Shown one piece after another: positions 61,474-64,000 of a stretch of DNA of 64,000 nt. Each line of letters starts with the position of its first letter. Position 1 is the first letter of the stretch. The position numbers and the translations under genes were made by a program. The stretch comes from Paenibacillus sp. PastM-3 (lineage in GTDB: Bacteria > Bacillota > Bacilli > Paenibacillales > Paenibacillaceae), in the NCBI RefSeq assembly GCF_029893965.1, contig NZ_JARXXP010000001.1, forward strand, positions 682,001-746,000. The letters are read 5' to 3'. A model generated the notes under the pieces. That model was given only the letters and a program-made list of their open reading frames with translations, made no database searches and was not told the DNA's origin.

Positions 61474-61857
61474 CTACAAGTATTTCTCTGTACGGGGGAG
61501 CTTATCCTTTAACATGCGCAGGTTGCCCTCAAGTCTGGCCACAATATCTTCGAGATCCTGCGGGTCTACTCCTCGGATGACAGGTGGCGTTGCTGCTGCT
61601 GCCTTGCTCTGCTCCTTCAATTCACGCAGCTCCAGCTGCTGCTCCTGCCATTTATCCATCAAATCAGCGATGGTTGCATAAAACCGTTCGTAGTCCTTGA
61701 TCACACTATCTAAAAAAGTGTCCACCTCTTCGGCATCGTAACCGCGCAGCTTCATGCTGAATTCCTTTTCATGTATGGTGAGTGCATCGAGCGTAATACC
61801 AAGTTGGCTGAACAGCTTTCTTTGTTTATCCAGTCTGCGTTTCATATGTTCGTCCAT
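61474..61857 (-). CDS. DivIVA-domain protein, GpsB-like
   Basis: A protein of about 127 residues. The DivIVA-type membrane-binding N-terminal region (LTIHEKEFSMKLRGYDAEEVDTFLD split across the family motif, with conserved RGY) is followed by a coiled coil (about 60-85), an Ala/Pro linker and a short C-terminal helix. The ATG at 61857 has GGAGGT 7 nt upstream. Such proteins act as scaffolds at poles and septa. It is longer than classical GpsB and shorter than DivIVA. Confidence 0.85.
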   Translation of the reverse strand: MDEHMKRRLDKQRKLFSQLGITLDALTIHEKEFSMKLRGYDAEEVDTFLDSVIKDYERFYATIADLMDKWQEQQLELRELKEQSKAAAATPPVIRGVDPQDLEDIVARLEGNLRMLKDKLPRTEKYL

Positions 61858-62045
61858 TGCTGTGACCTCCATGCTTTGTCTATGTTCTTTTAGCAGTAAT
61901 TATTATAACAGGCTGAAAGCGGTATGAATATATCACTAAAGTTGCAGTTTCTGCTCTCTTTCTCCAGCTGATTGCCTGCCTAGTGAATAGGGTAAGGAAG
62001 ATTACACAATAACACTACTCTAAACGCCGAAAGGAAGATGGAACC

Positions 62046-62609
62046 ATGAGTCACTTAACAGATCAGCAGCTGGCTGCACTGAAGAATGCACTGGATGAGC
62101 GCAGACAGGAGCTGGAGCAGCATTTCAAAGATAATGATGAAGAAAACAGCCTGCTTGGAGACTCGCTTAGGGTATCAACCGGAGAATTGTCAACTGTAGA
62201 CAATCATCCTGCGGATGCAGGCACCGAAACCTTTGAACGAAGCCGTGATCTCGGCATTAATAACGCGCTCAGGGATGAGCTGGAAGATATCGAAGCTGCC
62301 CTTATGCGCATGGAAGAGGGCACATATGGGATCTGTGTCATCAGTAAAGAGGAAATCCCATATGAACGCCTTGAGGCCATTCCTTATACACCTTATGCAG
62401 TAGAGCATGTACCCGGCCGGGAATCTGCGGACGAGCGTCCTGTTGAAGAACAGGTGATGACCCCGCCTCCTTCCGGAGCAGGCCAGAGCCGTCAGGAGCA
62501 TAGCGGCAGGTTCGATGATGCCGACGCCTGGGATTCTGTAGAGGATTACGGGAGCGCAAGCTCACCAGTACCGCTTCCCGGCCATGATAAGGATGATCAG
62601 GATTCCTGA
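62046..62609 (+). CDS. DksA/TraR-like protein, YteA family
   Basis: This 187-residue protein has an N-terminal coiled coil (about 1-40), a central DNH-like segment (STVDNHPADAGTETFERSRD, DNHPAD being typical of YteA), and a DksA-type C4 finger region that has decayed. Only GTYGIC keeps a Cys; the remaining zinc Cys positions are replaced in VISKEEIPYERL. An acidic, proline-rich tail (about 125-187) is probably disordered. AAAGGAAG precedes the ATG. It may bind RNA polymerase during sporulation or stress. Confidence 0.82.
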   Translation: MSHLTDQQLAALKNALDERRQELEQHFKDNDEENSLLGDSLRVSTGELSTVDNHPADAGTETFERSRDLGINNALRDELEDIEAALMRMEEGTYGICVISKEEIPYERLEAIPYTPYAVEHVPGRESADERPVEEQVMTPPPSGAGQSRQEHSGRFDDADAWDSVEDYGSASSPVPLPGHDKDDQDS

Positions 62610-62611
62610 CA

Positions 62612-62971
62612 CTAATAATTATCTGCAACCGCTTTGTTCAGAATACCAAGGCAGCGGTCCAAATCTGTTTTAACCTGTTTTTTGTAAAGCCGGGCTTTCT
62701 CCTCCCCGTCAGCCGTAAAATGATAAAGGACGATTTCCTGAAAATCGACCTTGGGATCATTCCCCTTGAGCTGCTTGGTACGGTACAGTATTCCTTGCTG
62801 CACGAGCTCATGCAGGGCGCGGTATACCTCACTCTGGGGAGGCGAATAGCCATAGGCTTTGAAATCCCTCCGCATATCCTCAAGCATCTGATAACCGTAT
62901 CCCTTATGCTGCTCAACCATCGTAATTAGATACACCTTGATAAATGCCCGCTGGGCTATCATAAAAGCCAT
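62612..62971 (-). CDS. rtp: Replication terminator protein (Rtp) homologue, winged helix
   Basis: A 119-residue winged-helix protein that aligns along its whole length with B. subtilis Rtp: QRAFIKVYLITM.EQ, YGYQMLEDMRRDFK, SEVYRALHEL...GIL, EIVLYHF, then ARLYKKQ.K.DLDRC and the end KAVADNY. AGGAGGG lies 5 nt before the ATG. Rtp dimers bind ter sites and block replication forks in one direction. PadR-type regulators share the fold, so a purely regulatory role remains possible. It is convergent with the YteA-like gene, 2 bp apart. Confidence 0.8.
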   Translation of the reverse strand: MAFMIAQRAFIKVYLITMVEQHKGYGYQMLEDMRRDFKAYGYSPPQSEVYRALHELVQQGILYRTKQLKGNDPKVDFQEIVLYHFTADGEEKARLYKKQVKTDLDRCLGILNKAVADNY

Positions 62972-63253
62972 GTTATCCCTCCTGTTCTTCTCCCGCCAGC
63001 CGTTATCCGTCAGCGGAAAATATTAGCTCTAGTATATCGCCTATTTATCTAATTTCATAATCTGAAAGAATCAGTGTTGCGGTTAGAATCACAAGTTAAT
63101 AAAGGCGGCATTGTCACCCCCTTCACGAATGAATGGTACACCATTTGGGTGATACGGGTTCACTTTTTACGGGTTTGCTGTTTCTAGGGTGAGGGAAGAG
63201 GATTGGATTTGGATGGCAGGTGTAGGGAGTAGATTTTTTTTTGATTGTTGTAT

Positions 63254-63482
63254 TGTGAATTTTTCATATGTTGCAATATTGGAATCGATAATAAAAAGGC
63301 ATCGGGTTATACCCTTTAATTCGCGTTACATCATTTAACTAGCTGAATTCTTCAATATGACGCTTGTGAGCGGGTTCCAGCCCTAAAGCCACCTCAATCT
63401 GGTTCGCATCATATTGGTTCGTATCATATGTCGTTTAATTTTTAAGAGCTAATGTCTATCTAGTGTGAATTTTTCATATGTT
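63254..63482 (+). repeat. Pair of identical 19-bp direct repeats
   Basis: TGTGAATTTTTCATATGTT occurs at 63254-63272 and 63464-63482, 210 bp apart (about 20 helical turns). Each contains TGAA-TTT-TTCA and CATATG dyads, suggesting a protein-binding site. Confidence 0.75.
63400..63429 (+). repeat. 15-bp tandem duplication
   Basis: TGGTTCGCATCATAT is followed directly by TGGTTCGTATCATAT, one mismatch. Confidence 0.8.
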
Positions 63483-63503
63483 TAAATTATGTAATTAGAA
63501 TAC

Positions 63504-63542
63504 AAAAAAACTGCACCCCGGATAAGATCCGGAAGATGCAGT
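63504..63542 (-). terminator. Terminator after the stress-protein gene
   Basis: The minus strand reads ACTGCA...CCGGAT-loop-ATCCGG...TGCAGT followed by TTTTTTT. Confidence 0.88.
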
Positions 63543-63614
63543 CTTGGTTATCTGTTATTCATTTTGCCGGATTGGCTACTCCGGTCTGGTCTTGCCATTC
63601 AGGCAAGATCCCGG

Positions 63615-64000
63615 TTACAGCCGGTTACGGTTGTAGAGATCCGGGTCGCTGCCGGCATTCATTGAACCTCTATTGCCGAGCGTGTTCCCTACTGTGGTAT
63701 CATCCGGAGTAAGGTCAGGGTTGGTGGCCCCTCTGTCCGCCAGTGTGTCTGAGGTAGTATCCGTATTGTAAACAGAGTCATACCGGCTGGAGTTCAATGA
63801 ACGGTTACCGCGGAAGACATCATGGATTGCATTCCCTCTTCCGTTGTCATCGACAAGAACCAGGATTTTCCCGCTGTCGACATAACCTTCATATTCACGC
63901 GCTTCGTCCTCAGGAATGCCCAGGCCAATCAAGCCGCCGACAAGTCCGCCCGCGCCTGCACCGATAGCTGCACCCGTCAGTGTAGCCACAATCGGTCCGG
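63615..64000 (-). CDS. General stress protein, YflT-like (partial, 5' end outside window)
   Basis: Only the C-terminal part is present; the frame stays open through base 64000 (reading GPIVATLTGAAIGAG...). The Gly/Ala-rich helix AAIGAGAGGLVGGLIGLGIPEDEAREYEGYVDSGKILVLV is split over the first 45 residues and is the hallmark of YflT/GSP17M-like general stress proteins. The 75-residue tail is N/D/T/R-rich with repeated D-R-G and N-T-L-G-N-R-G elements, probably disordered. The true start lies beyond the window. Confidence 0.82.
   Translation of the reverse strand, partial: GPIVATLTGAAIGAGAGGLVGGLIGLGIPEDEAREYEGYVDSGKILVLVDDNGRGNAIHDVFRGNRSLNSSRYDSVYNTDTTSDTLADRGATNPDLTPDDTTVGNTLGNRGSMNAGSDPDLYNRNRL

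Larger units (their letters stand above)
62990..63503. other. AT-rich intergenic region with repeats
   Basis: No gene is supported. The region holds two identical 19-bp direct repeats (63254-63272 and 63464-63482) and a 15-bp tandem pair (63400-63429). Long T and A runs occur near 63233-63265. Confidence 0.6.

Noticed and set aside
62612..62971. Plain PadR-regulator label for the winged-helix gene
   Set aside because: Similarity to Rtp covers the whole chain including the C-terminal dimerisation helix (KKQ.K.DLDRC...KA.ADN), so the more specific call is preferred, with regulation kept as an alternative.

Overview
The window looks like chromosomal DNA from a Paenibacillus-type member of the Bacillota. 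The genes are moderately GC-rich with AT-rich spacers. They have strong AGGAGG-type ribosome sites and use GTG and TTG starts freely. Families typical of spore-formers are present (a Ger receptor remnant, DUF421/DUF1657 proteins, a YteA-like protein, a DivIVA-domain protein), alongside several AraC, LysR, MarR, TetR and HxlR regulators. I see no rRNA, tRNA, CRISPR array, prophage or transposase gene.

Layout. 0-3.5 kb: an AraC regulator, then a YeiH-family membrane protein divergent from a CysL-like LysR regulator. 3.4-7.4 kb: a complete HssRS-HrtBA heme-stress operon with an HssR-like direct repeat before hrtB. 7.4-8.9 kb: a MarR/NmrA pair in which each gene carries the same palindromic operator. 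8.9-14.9 kb: a DUF3977 protein, a membrane metallophosphoesterase, a hemerythrin, a bacterial-type PARG with an NrtR-like Nudix protein, an Mn-type CDF exporter and a ferritin. 15-22.3 kb: a secreted NagZ-like GH3 lipoprotein, then a four-gene operon of a large beta-sandwich secreted protein and a MacAB/YknXYZ-like transporter. 22.4-25.5 kb: an AraC regulator divergent from a GH42 beta-galactosidase. 25.5-26.2 kb: a repeat-rich spacer. 26.2-30.8 kb: azlCD and a MoxR/DUF58/DUF4129 operon. 30.8-34.3 kb: a decayed gerA-type germinant receptor operon beneath an intact DUF421-DUF1657 gene ('2Duf') and a divergent DUF1657 gene ('1Duf'). 34.3-41.4 kb: sugar or polyol oxidoreductases and an isomerase with an AraC regulator, a lipoprotein, a LysR regulator and a DMT exporter. 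41.4-49.2 kb: a stalk-domain protein, a Fur-box-controlled siderophore-binding lipoprotein, a secreted VanX-type dipeptidase, an LmrA/LmrB-like pair, small conserved proteins and a ROK kinase. 49.3-54.3 kb: an ABC-2 exporter, a standalone GTP cyclohydrolase II divergent from an HxlR regulator, and a small protein that is 44% methionine. 54.4-58.5 kb: a GT2 glycosyltransferase and the glcT-IIA-IICB PTS operon with a RAT/terminator leader. 58.5-64 kb: a CHASE3 hybrid histidine kinase, a DivIVA-domain protein, a DksA/YteA-like protein, a replication-terminator (Rtp) homologue and the end of a YflT-like stress protein running off the window.

Several clusters form functional units. HssRS senses heme stress and HrtBA exports heme. 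The PARG and Nudix proteins point to ADP-ribose/NAD turnover. The PTS genes are autoregulated by antitermination. 2Duf and 1Duf are spore inner-membrane/germination proteins beside a dead receptor. The most striking unexplained item is the Met/Cys-rich mini-protein at 53614-53826. The largest structured non-coding signals are the 25-bp tandem repeats at 25603-25727, the paired 19-bp repeats near the Rtp homologue and the nested hairpin at 103-157.
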